This document shows, piece by piece, positions 27,847 through 38,900 of a stretch of DNA of 64,000 bases (positions within the stretch are counted from its first letter, which is position 1; each line of letters opens with the position of its first letter). The notes beneath the pieces are model-generated. The model saw nothing but the letters and a program-made list of their open reading frames with translations, was not told the DNA's origin and ran no database searches. This stretch comes from Nostocales cyanobacterium HT-58-2 (lineage in GTDB: Bacteria > Cyanobacteriota > Cyanobacteriia > Cyanobacteriales > Nostocaceae): the NCBI GenBank assembly GCA_002163975.1, contig CP019636.1, positions 3,917,001 to 3,981,000 on the forward strand, in the 5' to 3' direction. A program made the translations under genes and the position numbers.

Positions 27847-28305
27847 ATGCCGCAGGTAGTTTTAGTTCACCCGCTTATTCCCCCAAACACTGGTAATATT
27901 GCTCGCACCTGTGCTGCAACAGGCACTGAATTGCATTTGGTAGGACCGTTGGGTTTTGAAATTAGCGATCGCTACCTCAAAAGAGCCGGCTTAGATTACT
28001 GGCCTTATGTTAAGCTGCACTATCACGAATCTCTGGAAGCCTTTAAATCTATACATCAGGCACGTGGCGGAAGATGGCTAGGTTTTAGTGTCAGGGGCAG
28101 TTGCAAGTACATAGATTTTCAGTTTCAACCTGATGACTGGTTGTTATTTGGTTCTGAAACAACTGGTTTGCCAGCTGAGGTTATATCAGCTTGTGATGCG
28201 ACCCTCTACATTCCCATGAACGAACCAAATGTTCGCAGCTTAAATCTTTCTGTGAGTGTAGCAGTGGGTCTGTTTGAAGCTTGCCGTCAGGTTGGATATT
28301 TATAG
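27847..28305 (+). CDS. trmL: tRNA (cytidine(34)-2'-O)-methyltransferase TrmL
   Basis: 152 residues, the normal size. SPOUT-knot motifs are HPLIPPNTGNIARTCAATG, LLFGSETTGLP and LNLSVSVAVGLFEA. It methylates the wobble ribose of tRNA-Leu isoacceptors using S-adenosylmethionine. The lone gene has an AT-rich promoter region. Confidence 0.95.
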   Translation: MPQVVLVHPLIPPNTGNIARTCAATGTELHLVGPLGFEISDRYLKRAGLDYWPYVKLHYHESLEAFKSIHQARGGRWLGFSVRGSCKYIDFQFQPDDWLLFGSETTGLPAEVISACDATLYIPMNEPNVRSLNLSVSVAVGLFEACRQVGYL

Positions 28306-29180
28306 TTATTTGGGGACATAGGGGTACCAGGCACTGCATCCATAAGGTTGTGGAGATATTTATTTTTCTCTACACCCTAACCTTTTTTTCGTATATCTAC
28401 TCAGGGATTCAAGAAAAATGGTAACTTGGGAATTGCTGTTATTCAGAAAAATTCTTTACTAGTTCTCCTATGAATAGTGACACATATTATACAATAATCC
28501 ATGATATCCTCAGCTAAGATATAGCAAAAACTACTGAAGAAGAGAAATATGATTGTATAAGAAATTTATATAGATATTCTGAAAGACAGTCAGACTTGAA
28601 TGATAGGTTTTCATAAATTGAAATTTTCTCTAAAGCAGGGAACAAAAACCTTATGAACCAGTCAAATGAGACGTTTAAGTGAGATATGACCTAGGTGTAA
28701 ATTTAATCTCGTCTAGAGAAAACTGCGAGTTAATACGGTTGTCATTTTGGGAATAATCAACGTAAAGTCTCGTGTGAGGAAGACGGATGGGGTAGAAAAA
28801 CTTTGAAGATGTATATAGCAGGGTGTAGTGCTGCTATCCCAGGAGTCTTAGCATATGATTGCTGAAAGCCACAGAAGACTTGAGAGAGATCAAGACTGTT
28901 GGTCGAGGCTCATCAAGCAATAAAGACGTGTTGGGTAAAGAAAAAAACTTATATGGTCTAAGCATTAAGGTCAAAGATGTGAACAGGGTCAGTCAACACA
29001 TAAATTTAATTTTTAATTGACGGTGTGAACTTGTCTAAAACAGAGAAGCAGGTTAATCTTGCCTAAGTATCTCTGGTGAGTGTGATCTTGATCTATTGTT
29101 TGTAGTGATCTAAATCATTGACTAGTATCCAACTGGAAAATTGAGGTCAGTTAAGCGCTAGTGATCATAGGAGGTCGTCT
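28306..29180 (+). promoter_or_regulatory. Long leader before the LysM/M23 hydrolase, possible structured RNA
   Basis: 875 bp without a gene. A perfect 9-bp inverted repeat (TTTTCTCTA at 28624-28632 and TAGAGAAAA at 28714-28722) encloses about 80 nt containing AAGCAGGGAAC and CTAGGTGTAAAT. c-di-AMP (ydaO-type) riboswitches often precede cyanobacterial wall-hydrolase genes and use GGGA-C and GGTGAAT-like elements, so such an RNA is possible. The consensus is not clearly met, so I hold this loosely. Confidence 0.3.
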
Positions 29181-31514
29181 TTGAAACGAGCATTGAAGAA
29201 GAGAGTGCAAACCGAGTTGGAAAATCCCCCAAGCGATGATGCTCCGGTGGAACAGACAGACGCAGTTCACATAAGAGTCAACCAGCGTCGGATGCCAACA
29301 ACAGCCGCGATGATTGGCTTGGCAATATCAATGGGAGCCACGAGTCTTATGGTGACTCGACAAAGCGATCAAGCTGTGGCAGCAGAAGCGTTAGGCAACC
29401 AAAATACAGTCTCAACGACTCCTGCAACGGACGCTGAGGTGAAATTTACTCCTACGAAAAAACTGGAGTCGCAAGCTGTTTCATCGGTAAGCGTTCCTGA
29501 AAGACCTGCCATATTGGAGCCGACAGCAATTTCACAGGTACCTGAGCTCGAAGCCAAATGGCAAGTGGCAGCAAGCAGAAATCGCCTGCAAGCTTCTGTA
29601 CCAGTAGTATTTACAAACTCTCCCAAAGCAGCGCAGGAACAGGACATTGCCTGGGAAAAAACCAATCGGCAGCAGTCCAAAAAGCTGCAAGTACCAACAC
29701 TCTCTAACACTGATGGTGTTGCTGGTGTGCAAACTGTCTCCTCTGTCTCTGCTCAACCACAAACAGCAGATGTAGAGAACGCAGTAGAACCAGAAGTCAA
29801 TGCTCAACTAAAAGCACAGCAGGAGTTTGCGCTCAACAGATTACAAGAGAAATCAAACCGTTTAAGAAAGAGCCTAGCTCATTGGCGCTCCCAAGAAACC
29901 AATGATCTATCACAGGAAGTCGCGACGAGATTCGCACAGCCAACGACTGTGGCACAGAACATACCACAGGTCAGCGCGAGTATCGCTGCTATTGATCAGC
30001 CACAGATGACTAGCGATGCCAGCAGAGCAAAGCTCGTGTCGAGGTTAAAGCAAAAGGTAGAGCCACAAGCCTCACCAACTCCCATGCTGACACCTGCACC
30101 AACTTCAGCGGCGGTGGTAGCGCCAACAGTCGCACAAGCAGCAGCAACATACGACGTAAAGCCTGGAGATACATTAGCGGCGATCGCCAGCAATTACGGG
30201 ACTTCAGTCTCGGAACTTGTCAAGGCGAATAATCTCAGCAATCCCAACAAACTGCAAATCAGCCAAAAACTGTCCATTCCCGTGGCTGAAAACCGCAGTA
30301 CTGCTACCCAGACACCTGTTGCAATAACATCAAGTGCTGTTGTCTCTGGTGGTTCTACTCAGATCAGCGATACCAGTGCAAACTCAGTTATTTCAAATAA
30401 CAACAGTGTTACTATCCCCACACCAGTTGGTGAGAGCCAGATTCAGTCTTACATTGAATCAACTCTTAATAACTCAGCGGAAAATACAAACATAAATTCC
30501 CCAACAATTCCTACTGCTGTCGTACCTTATGGCGCTAATGGTGTTGGTGGTGATGCCCCAGTGCCAAAAATTTTTACAGAAGTTCAATTAGCACAAAGAT
30601 CAACTGCTACAACAGCAAAACAGGTAAAGAATAATCAACGTCTGCGCAGCTTGCAAGCAGAAATCGAGAAATTGCGGGAGAAATACCGCTCTCAACAGGC
30701 TGGGAATACAGTTGTGCCAGAGGGATACCAAACTAATGACACCCCAGTCGCTGTTCCTGTTTCCAATCAAAACGATAGTGCAGTGCCAATTTCTGTCCCT
30801 AGACCAAATGGTACAGCAGTGCAAATTCCCACTACCGGAACAAACACAACTGCAATACCCATACCCGTTCCCAGACCAATGACACCTAACTACGGTGTCA
30901 AACCGGATAAGCCGACATACCGTGCTAATCGAAGACCTGCAAACGAACCGATTAATCCGGAACTGCTACCAAATCAGGCGGCAGTAGTGCCCTCCATGGG
31001 TGGCGATGCCTCTCAATCTCTTGGAGCTCTACGGGGAACAACTGTTTCTCCACAGTTACCACCTCTAGCAGCAGTCGATAGATACTTACCCAAACCAATT
31101 GACGAGAACACACCTCCCCCATCCTCCTCGTCCACAGCTTATATTTGGCCTGCCAAGGGTACCCTCACCTCGGGTTATGGCTGGCGTTGGGGAAGAATGC
31201 ACAAGGGAATTGACATTGCCAACTCTACTGGTACACCGATTTACGCATCAGCTGATGGTGTCGTAGAAACAGCAGGCTGGAGTAAGGGTGGCTACGGCAA
31301 CCTTGTAGATATCCGCCATCCCGATGGCAGCATGACTCGCTATGGTCACAATAGCAAGATTTTGGTGCAGCCTGGTCAACAGGTACATCAAGGTCAAATC
31401 ATTGCTGCAATGGGTAGCACTGGCTTTAGCACTGGTCCACACAGCCACTTTGAAATTCATCCATCTGGCAAAGGCGCAGTCAATCCAGTAGCGTTTCTCC
31501 CAGGACGTGTATAG
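29181..31514 (+). CDS. LysM and M23-peptidase domain cell-wall hydrolase
   Basis: 777 residues starting at TTG behind a clear AGGAGGT. A hydrophobic segment near residue 43 (TAAMIGLAISMGATSLMVT) is a signal or anchor. One LysM domain occupies about 325-370 (YDVKPGDTLAAIASNYGTS), after a long Ala/Pro/Gln-rich linker. A zinc peptidase M23 domain is at the C-terminus, with HKGIDIANSTG and GPHSHFEI supplying the ligands (H, D, H). It cleaves peptidoglycan cross-bridges in the periplasm during growth or cell separation. The low-complexity middle is variable in the family. Confidence 0.9.
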   Translation: MKRALKKRVQTELENPPSDDAPVEQTDAVHIRVNQRRMPTTAAMIGLAISMGATSLMVTRQSDQAVAAEALGNQNTVSTTPATDAEVKFTPTKKLESQAVSSVSVPERPAILEPTAISQVPELEAKWQVAASRNRLQASVPVVFTNSPKAAQEQDIAWEKTNRQQSKKLQVPTLSNTDGVAGVQTVSSVSAQPQTADVENAVEPEVNAQLKAQQEFALNRLQEKSNRLRKSLAHWRSQETNDLSQEVATRFAQPTTVAQNIPQVSASIAAIDQPQMTSDASRAKLVSRLKQKVEPQASPTPMLTPAPTSAAVVAPTVAQAAATYDVKPGDTLAAIASNYGTSVSELVKANNLSNPNKLQISQKLSIPVAENRSTATQTPVAITSSAVVSGGSTQISDTSANSVISNNNSVTIPTPVGESQIQSYIESTLNNSAENTNINSPTIPTAVVPYGANGVGGDAPVPKIFTEVQLAQRSTATTAKQVKNNQRLRSLQAEIEKLREKYRSQQAGNTVVPEGYQTNDTPVAVPVSNQNDSAVPISVPRPNGTAVQIPTTGTNTTAIPIPVPRPMTPNYGVKPDKPTYRANRRPANEPINPELLPNQAAVVPSMGGDASQSLGALRGTTVSPQLPPLAAVDRYLPKPIDENTPPPSSSSTAYIWPAKGTLTSGYGWRWGRMHKGIDIANSTGTPIYASADGVVETAGWSKGGYGNLVDIRHPDGSMTRYGHNSKILVQPGQQVHQGQIIAAMGSTGFSTGPHSHFEIHPSGKGAVNPVAFLPGRV

Positions 31515-31553
31515 TCAGTAGCAATCGGCGCCCTCATGATTGCTTCTTCTGTA

Positions 31554-31572
31554 GAGGGAGCTTGTCTCCCTC
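31554..31572 (+). terminator. Terminator-like hairpin after the M23 gene
   Basis: GAGGGAG-CTTGT-CTCCCTC gives a 7-bp GC-rich stem, followed by ACTTGCTTTTTCTT. It is well placed 40 bp after the stop codon. Confidence 0.65.
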
Positions 31573-31694
31573 ACTTGCTTTTTCTTCTGGGTGTCGCTGG
31601 AGAGACACAGATGCCAAACAGTTTTTGAGGGTTGATCCTTGAGTTTTGACTTCAAAATTTTTGTATGCTATATTAAGAAAACAAAAAAAAGTAT

Positions 31695-31768
31695 GGCTCA
31701 GTAGCTCAGTAGGTTAGAGCACGGGACTCATAAGCCTGGGGTCGTTGGTTCGAATCCGACCTGAGCCA
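31695..31768 (+). tRNA. tRNA-Met (CAU)
   Basis: A cloverleaf is readable: acceptor GGCTCAG/CTGAGCC with discriminator A, D-stem GCTC/GAGC, anticodon loop CTCATAA (anticodon CAT) and T-arm TTGGTTCGAATCC. CCA is not encoded. The loop is that of elongator tRNA-Met, though CAU can also be a lysidine-modified tRNA-Ile. Its 3' 64 nt recur at 39796. Confidence 0.93.
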
Positions 31769-31899
31769 TTTAAAAAATCTAATAACTGCAAAGGTTTCAA
31801 CCGATAGTCAAAGTTAGAGAGTTATCGGCTTTTGCCTGTGAAAATTGGACTTTGACTATGAAATGACTCTTCCAAGGAAACTCATAGTCAGCGATGGAA

Positions 31900-34800
31900 T
31901 CATACCAACGCTTCGCTGCAAACAATTACAGGAATTGGCTGAGATAGTGTAGGTAAATTATTATCTTGCCACTCATACATACTATGTTGACGATAAATCT
32001 GTCTAAGTTGATTAAATAATTCCTGACCAGTAAAACCATCACGCCGTAATTTATTTAACTCTCGATTAATTGCTTGGTTCACTGAAGCACGATACGCTTT
32101 TTCTAAAATATTGATCTGACCTTTGATTTCCTCATCTGTGGTTGACTTAAAAAATATCCTCAGTTCCCGTAGAATATACTTTTGTCCCTGAGTCAAGCGC
32201 TGGTTAAACTCCCTTTCTGCTTGTCGATGTTTCACTTCCTCCGCAAATTGACGCTTGACGTGCATTACAGCAGAATTATGGTCTTTGGAGAGTGTTAAAG
32301 TGGGGGTGGTATCGTCAGCTTTAATTGCACCGAGAATACGGGGGGTGTCTCTGGAGATTATATTCCCCTTGTCATCTAATAAAAATAATTGCTGGTAGCC
32401 TTTAATATCAGGTCGATTAGGGTCGGAAGCTTCGCAGAAAATATATGTCCCCTTTTGCATGGAAAATTTAGCAGTGCGAATACCATGCGGTAAATTGGCG
32501 ATGCGTTCAAACTCGCCTGGGTCTTCTTTTTGTAATTTTCTGAGGATTTCTTCTGCCTCATTTAAATCTAAGAAATTATCTTCATCCTCAATATCAAATA
32601 GACTTAACTGTTTACCATTTTGTTCGTAAATGGCATACATTGCTTCTTCGTTAAGTTGTTCTGTTGTATCAAGAATGGCAGCATCTTCACCAATAGTATC
32701 ATGAATTTCTTGTATTCTGTTTTTAAGTTTTTGTTTCAAACCTAAATTGCGCTCAATACCTAGTTCCGGTAAAAAGTTATATCCATAAATGACATCTTTA
32801 TCACTGCCAATACGGTCAATACGACCAAAACGTTGAATTAGCTTGACTGGGTTCCAATGCAAATCATAATTAATGATTAAATCACCGTCTTGCAGGTTTA
32901 AACCTTCTGCTAATACGTCAGTAGCAATCAAGGTATTAAGTTCTGATTCTCCGGGTTTAAATTTATATTCTTTGTTGGCATTAGGTGCAAATCTTCCTAT
33001 TATTCGTGCTTTATCTTTGCTGTTACCACTATAAATTACATCAACATCATCATGCTTACCGTCTAGGTTTAAATTCTGGTATAAATACTTTGCTGTATCA
33101 GCGTATTGCGTAAAGATAAGCCGTTTTTTATTCTTTAAATCTGTCTTAGATAACCACTTGATAAGAGTCTGCAATTTGGCATCTTTATCAGGAGTAATTG
33201 GTTCAACTAATGCCAAAATCTTTTTTAGCAGTTTAATATCATGTTCAATATACTGTTGTAACCTTTTTGCATCAAAATCAATTAGGTCATATTTCTTAGA
33301 TATCTTTTGCAATTCATCCATCAAGTCTTGTTCTTCTGCTTGATTATAGTCTTCTGATAGCAGAGTTTGTGCTTCTTCTCCAGCAGGGACAAATCCTTGA
33401 GAGAGTGCTTTTAAAAATCTTTCATGCACTATCAATAATTTGTTGATAGTTTTTTCAAAAGCGTAAACACTCGACTCAAAACGCTTAAACAATAGCACAC
33501 GCATTAAACCGCGTAAATTAGCACCAGCGCGTTGCAAAGTGTTATAAGGTTCTTGCTTTTGTTTGTCTTTTAAAACATAATTCCATAATCCATACCGCGC
33601 ATAACTAAGTTCGTTTGTCGGTGGTTTAACCAGTTGACGCTTGCGAGATTTACCCATGTATTGACGTAAATCCTGATACAATCCTTGGTATGTGTCCTCA
33701 ATACTGTACTCAATTGTTTCTAGTTCTCGTTTGGGAAAAAACCGATGTTTACCACCAACAATGACGTAAGCGCGTCGGTTTCCTTCTAAATACTCTCTAA
33801 AGTTAGCTGGATCAACTTGTTGATGAGTTTTTGAGTCAAAACCGTAAAAACGTAAGATGTGGTTACGGGTACGGCGGATGAGGATATGAGAGAGTAATTC
33901 TGGTAATTTTTTCTCACCCTTTTCTACTAATTGAAAATATTCTTTTAAATTAGGTGGATCTATTGGTAAATCAGTTTTATCATCTTGATGGAATAATTTT
34001 AGTTGATGATAAATATCCCAAGCAGTTTTATTACGGGGAGTAGCTGTTAAAAAACAACAACGTTTACCAGCGCCTAAAAAGGCTTCTACGACTTTATATC
34101 TTTGAGTGCTATTATTGCGTAAGTTATGGCTTTCATCTATAAGTACAAAATCTCTATCTTTAAATCTAAAATCATTTAATAATGTTTTCACATCTCCATC
34201 GTCATCTTCTTTCAACATTCCCATTGAAAGAACGCGAGCATTTAGCTGGTAAACTTCATCATATCTATCCCACATTTCTTTTAGTGGTGCAGGGCAAATA
34301 ATTAAAGGACGCGCGCGTTCTACTTGTTCAAATCTTTTCACAATTGCAGCACCAATAAAACTCTTACCAAGCCCTACGACATCACTGACAAAAGCACCAC
34401 CATAATCTCTGATATTTTGTACGGCATTATTAACAGCTACTTTTTGAAAATCTGCTAATTGTTTATTAATTTCGTCTTCTATAATTAAATCTTTTGGTGC
34501 AGTATCTTCTAACCTATCTTTGACTAAACTATAGAGAGTTTTCATGTAAACATCATAAGGACGGACTGTAGAACCTGCCCAAGATTGTTTCATTTCTCTC
34601 ATTAACGCTTCATTAAAATCTTCTGCTTCGTTCCATAATTTATTAAACCAATGAGTTAATTCAGTATGGTTATCGTTTCCGTGGATGGTTACATTCAGTT
34701 CAGTATTGTGTGTAATACCAGAAAGGGTAAGATTGGATGAACCAACTATCGCAATACCTTTTTCTTGACGCTCTAAAGCTCTACCTTTATTATCATAAAC

Positions 34801-35265
34801 AGTACCGTAATCAAAAATATAGGCTTTAGCGTGTAAAGTTCCTTTGGTGTAAACGCGGACGTGAAGCCGTTTTTCTTCTATCATTTGCACTAGGTTTTTA
34901 ACCAGCGTCTCGGCTTCATCTGTCTGATCCATTAATTCAATACTAGAACGAATATTGGCTGCTGTTTCATTAGCCATTCGTTTTTCTTCACTACGCTTAG
35001 GATATTGTTGTGATTCGATTTTATCTTCAATTAATTCTAATCTTCGGTATCCTTGGGCGATTTGTTCAATAGTTTCGCGGTTGCTAGTATTGCCAATTAG
35101 CAAGCGTAATTCTTTAATATTGGTTAGGCGTTCTGCAATGGCGGTGAAGCCGGAAAGGAAGAAATAACCTACCGCAAAATGTGCCGCTTCTGATGAATCG
35201 AGAATGCGTTTAATTTGGTCTACTAACTTTTGATTGCGATTATCTATAATATCGTGGGTAGGCAT
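31900..35265 (-). CDS. PLD-nuclease and SNF2-type helicase fusion
   Basis: 1121 residues. The N-terminal part carries a phospholipase-D nuclease motif: HAKAYIFD (residues 145-152, HxK-x4-D) followed by GSSNLT. The helicase core has GLGKS (298-302), LIDESHNL (DESH 377-380), TATPR, then a C-terminal RecA lobe with ATDVLAEGLNLQDG and QRFGRIDRIGS. Such proteins couple DNA translocation to cutting and occur with methylases in DISARM-like and type IIG-like defence loci. The ATG lies three bases after the vapC stop, so it is in the same operon. Confidence 0.88.
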   Translation of the reverse strand: MPTHDIIDNRNQKLVDQIKRILDSSEAAHFAVGYFFLSGFTAIAERLTNIKELRLLIGNTSNRETIEQIAQGYRRLELIEDKIESQQYPKRSEEKRMANETAANIRSSIELMDQTDEAETLVKNLVQMIEEKRLHVRVYTKGTLHAKAYIFDYGTVYDNKGRALERQEKGIAIVGSSNLTLSGITHNTELNVTIHGNDNHTELTHWFNKLWNEAEDFNEALMREMKQSWAGSTVRPYDVYMKTLYSLVKDRLEDTAPKDLIIEDEINKQLADFQKVAVNNAVQNIRDYGGAFVSDVVGLGKSFIGAAIVKRFEQVERARPLIICPAPLKEMWDRYDEVYQLNARVLSMGMLKEDDDGDVKTLLNDFRFKDRDFVLIDESHNLRNNSTQRYKVVEAFLGAGKRCCFLTATPRNKTAWDIYHQLKLFHQDDKTDLPIDPPNLKEYFQLVEKGEKKLPELLSHILIRRTRNHILRFYGFDSKTHQQVDPANFREYLEGNRRAYVIVGGKHRFFPKRELETIEYSIEDTYQGLYQDLRQYMGKSRKRQLVKPPTNELSYARYGLWNYVLKDKQKQEPYNTLQRAGANLRGLMRVLLFKRFESSVYAFEKTINKLLIVHERFLKALSQGFVPAGEEAQTLLSEDYNQAEEQDLMDELQKISKKYDLIDFDAKRLQQYIEHDIKLLKKILALVEPITPDKDAKLQTLIKWLSKTDLKNKKRLIFTQYADTAKYLYQNLNLDGKHDDVDVIYSGNSKDKARIIGRFAPNANKEYKFKPGESELNTLIATDVLAEGLNLQDGDLIINYDLHWNPVKLIQRFGRIDRIGSDKDVIYGYNFLPELGIERNLGLKQKLKNRIQEIHDTIGEDAAILDTTEQLNEEAMYAIYEQNGKQLSLFDIEDEDNFLDLNEAEEILRKLQKEDPGEFERIANLPHGIRTAKFSMQKGTYIFCEASDPNRPDIKGYQQLFLLDDKGNIISRDTPRILGAIKADDTTPTLTLSKDHNSAVMHVKRQFAEEVKHRQAEREFNQRLTQGQKYILRELRIFFKSTTDEEIKGQINILEKAYRASVNQAINRELNKLRRDGFTGQELFNQLRQIYRQHSMYEWQDNNLPTLSQPIPVIVCSEALV

Positions 35266-35268
35266 TGT

Positions 35269-35712
35269 TCAAGATGCTAATATTTCACTAAGGATAACAA
35301 CAGGTAAACCAGGAACATTACGAAAGCCTTTATCATTGGTAATAAATTGGTTACAACTAATAGATAAAGCTGTTGCAGCATGAATAGCATCGGGTGTTTT
35401 GAGGTTACTTGTAGCCCGAAGATTAGCAGCTTGTCGCAGTATTGATTGACTTATAGAAATTAGTCGCATTTCAGATGAAATCAAAAGCTGTTCATAAGCG
35501 TTAATTAAAATTGAGTTAGAATTTCGCAGAGGTAGAACCAAAGTTTCCATCAAAATTAATTCACTGCTAACAATTTCAATTTCTCCTGCTTGTAGTTTTA
35601 ACCATAGAGGTGCAAGTAGTGGAACATACTCAGGAAACTTCTCAACGCTATAGATAACAGTTGATGTATCTACATATACCAAGCTAGAAGCGGGAATATT
35701 TAGCGTTCCCAT
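35269..35712 (-). CDS. vapC: VapC-type PIN ribonuclease toxin
   Basis: 147 residues. YVDTSTVIYSVEKFPEYV has the first acidic residue of the PIN site, and the others lie in ILMETLV, TPDAIHAATAL and ITNDKGF. VapC toxins cut tRNA or rRNA when freed from VapB. The start overlaps vapB by 13 bp. The module lies inside the R-M-like operon. Confidence 0.88.
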   Translation of the reverse strand: MGTLNIPASSLVYVDTSTVIYSVEKFPEYVPLLAPLWLKLQAGEIEIVSSELILMETLVLPLRNSNSILINAYEQLLISSEMRLISISQSILRQAANLRATSNLKTPDAIHAATALSISCNQFITNDKGFRNVPGLPVVILSEILAS

Positions 35713-35939
35713 GATTCCCGTTCCTCTTTCAGATACTTGTCTACTTCTTCAGTAGTTTTGAAAAGCTGTCTCCCTGGTAACTCGTTAAGAATATCTACTG
35801 CTGAACGGCGTTTTGGTTCAGCTTTTTCTGGTAAAATCACAAATACATCAACACTATCGCCTATTTCAGCTTGGGGGATTTCAATTTCTATTTTGTTTCC
35901 CGGTAAAACTTTGGTTGTGATACGTAAAGCTGATTGCAT
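35700..35939 (-). CDS. vapB: VapB-type antitoxin
   Basis: 79 residues. The N-terminal beta-rich half (RITTKVLPGNKIEIEIPQ) resembles cyanobacterial VapB-like antitoxins, and the acidic C-terminal half (TTEEVDKYLKEERESWER) is the expected toxin-binding tail. It overlaps vapC and follows the methylase by 57 bp. A transcription-repressor role for the pair is usual in the family. Confidence 0.75.
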   Translation of the reverse strand: MQSALRITTKVLPGNKIEIEIPQAEIGDSVDVFVILPEKAEPKRRSAVDILNELPGRQLFKTTEEVDKYLKEERESWER

Positions 35940-35996
35940 GGTTTTCCCTCAAAATTTATTAATACTGTAGGCGAGATTGTTCTCTTCTCTATTCTC

Positions 35997-38900
35997 CTAC
36001 AGTCCATAAAGGGCGCCGACGCGATCGTCTATTTCTTTCTCCCATACTTCACAGTTAACGCCTTTTGCATCTAGGCATTTTTGGACTAGTTTGGATATTG
36101 CTTGGCGATCGGTAGTTGAAGTGTTGGGGATGGGGATTTTACTTACATATATCGATTGAAGAGTTAAGCGACCCCTTTGTTCTGCATCACCTAGTACAGA
36201 ACAAATTCCTTTTAGGTATTCCCATACAATTTTTGAGTTCAAGATACCTAATAAATACAAATCATTTACAGGAATTGAAAATACAGTTTTTAGAGTATAT
36301 GCACCTTCTGTATCAAAAGCAAAGCGCGAACTCATAGCAATTTCTGGATATACAATTTTAGGCTCTATTAAGCGATGATGATAACTTGAGCCGTATCTAC
36401 CGAGGCAATACCATTTGTAACGTTTTTGGAAAACTTCTGGTCTTTTTTCTAAAAGGTCACGATACTTCGTTAAATGCTTTTTAATAGATGGATATTTCTC
36501 TATTTGAAAATCCCAAGGAGCAAATATAAGCCATTTGTCAGGTCGGTTAATATTATATTTGCGAATTGTGTCACCATGAATCAGAGGCTTAAATATGTTA
36601 GCGCAATTAGGATCAAGAGTAATTAGTTCATGTTTGACTTCAGAGTTAACGATAAAAGCTTTATCACATCCAGTTTTTAATCCATAATAAATTTGACCTT
36701 TGACATACTCGCCTAATGGAATACCTGCTGCTTCCATCGTGAGCAGACGATTAGCGGAAGTAGAATCAGTAAGTCTCCAGTTTGCTCCATTTAATGCATC
36801 TGGTGGTAAAGCTTGTCCATATTCTTCTATAATTTCCAGTATTTCTGGATATGGTGATTTTAGTGATTTAACTTGTGTGAAAGTAGTATTTTTTTTTGCT
36901 ACTTTACCGTTCTGACATATGAAAATCATTGGAAAAGTTGCAGCACTTTTGAATACTGGTAACTCTCCAAAATCTGTAATACTGTGAACATGACAAGTAT
37001 CAGCAATATACTTACGTAATTTTTCCCCATACTTAGCACGAAACCACTTATTGGGAGAAATAAACGCTAACATTCCGCCAACTTTCAAAAGCTGCAAAGC
37101 ACGAGCATAAAAGAAACAATATAAATCAGATGTTCCATTATAAGTAGTGGGATAAACCTTTTGTAATGTCGGCTTTAAATCTTTAATTAATTCCTGTCTC
37201 ACATAAGGCGGATTTGCAACCTGAATATCAAACCCTCCATCAGCAAAAACTTCTGCAAACTCTACCGCCCAATCAAAACCTTCTGGTGCTTTTATGCTTC
37301 CATTAGTTATTAGCCGAATCTGAGTTTTTAACTCGTTAATTTCTTCCTCTAATTCTCGCTTTTTACACCCTTCATGGGTTCGTATATACTCAGCTTTTTT
37401 TTGACTGTATTGGCTGATTAATTCATGCCTAATCACTCCTGTAGTTGTAGGACTAGCAGCCGTGAGACTATCTCCCACTTCAATTTTATATTTCAGGTTT
37501 GGTAATGGATTCGGCTTCTTACCTTGGTAGTCAACAGCAAGTGAAAGCCATAACCTTAACCGTGCAATATTGACTGCAAATACATCTTTATCAATTCCGT
37601 AAATATTATTTTCAATAATTTCTAACTTTCGTTGATAAACACTATTAGAATCTAACCCTTTCTTTGCAAATAAACATTGACGTAAATCTAATAACTCGTG
37701 GAGCATACCTAATAAATAAGCTCCACTTCCAGCAGCCAAATCGCAGCACCTAACTCTACGTAATGCTGCTAATATTGCTTCTGAATTCACCAGACTATCT
37801 GGATTATGTTCATCAACAAATTGTGCTACTGCATCATGTGACTCGGTTGCAACTTGAGTTTTTAAATATCCCTTTAGCGCCTCACGACACATAAAAGAAA
37901 CAATCGGCTTGGGAGTATAGTAACTTCCAGATTCATGTCTTCCTGTGACTAATTCCTCGAATACTTTGCCCAAAATTTCTGGATCTACTGCTACCTCTAC
38001 ATCCAACGGTGTGCTTTCTGTAACCGTGAAAGCGAAACGTTGAAATAGGTCATGAAGAATACTATCTATACAATCATCTGGAATAAGAATTTTAGGATTT
38101 TGATCATCTTCGCCCTGTTCAAAAAGACCGCCATTTAGGTAAGGAACAGTACCAATTAATTCTTTGAGAAAACCACCATTATTAATTCCTACAATGTCCT
38201 GTTATTGAGGATTATTTAGTCCTGCAAAGAATAGATGAGAAAGCCTATCTCTATAAAAGTTTTTGTTGGATATGCCATTGTCATCCTGGTAAGCTTTCCA
38301 CAAAGCTGATAGATAATCAGTTCTTTGTTGGAACTTCAGCCATCCTTTTTTCTGGATAAAAGTGACGAACATCAAACGGTTAAACAGCTTTTGAGTAAAT
38401 AACCGCTTACTTTCATCACCTTCAATCCCTTGAATGAGTCCTTCAACTTTTTCAAAAGTCTTACGATACTCTCTGAAAAATTCTTGAGTGACAGCTTCAA
38501 CGTCAAATGCTTCGTCGTGGCGTGTTTGAATATCTAAGGGAGATGCATTTGGGCTTATTTGCTCCAAATCCAACAGACTTATCCTTTCTGTCGCTGTGCG
38601 TAATTGCTCCCCTTCTCCAATGGTAATACGGCGAAATAACTTTCTTTTTTGGGGCGAGTTATCATACTTAACATTAAGAAAGTGCCACCGTGATTGTGAT
38701 TTATTGGAAAAGACGAATAAAGCATATGGGTGGTCTTTTAAAAGATGATTGACAACACTTCTTTCCCCTTGCCTCGATAATTCTTCTGATTTCAAACGAG
38801 TATAAATAACATGGAAAGCATTATTAGCTCCACCTGAAGCCAATAATAAAGGATCGCCTTCAACTTCATAAGCAACTGCATCAGTCAATTTACGACGAGA

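Noticed and set aside
28624..28780. Firm c-di-AMP riboswitch call
   Set aside because: Only parts of the consensus can be seen by eye; kept as a low-confidence leader feature.
35997..38006. A separate methylase gene starting at TTG 38006
   Set aside because: The frame and protein similarity continue upstream through the TAA; the TTG lies within a conserved segment and lacks a ribosome-binding site.
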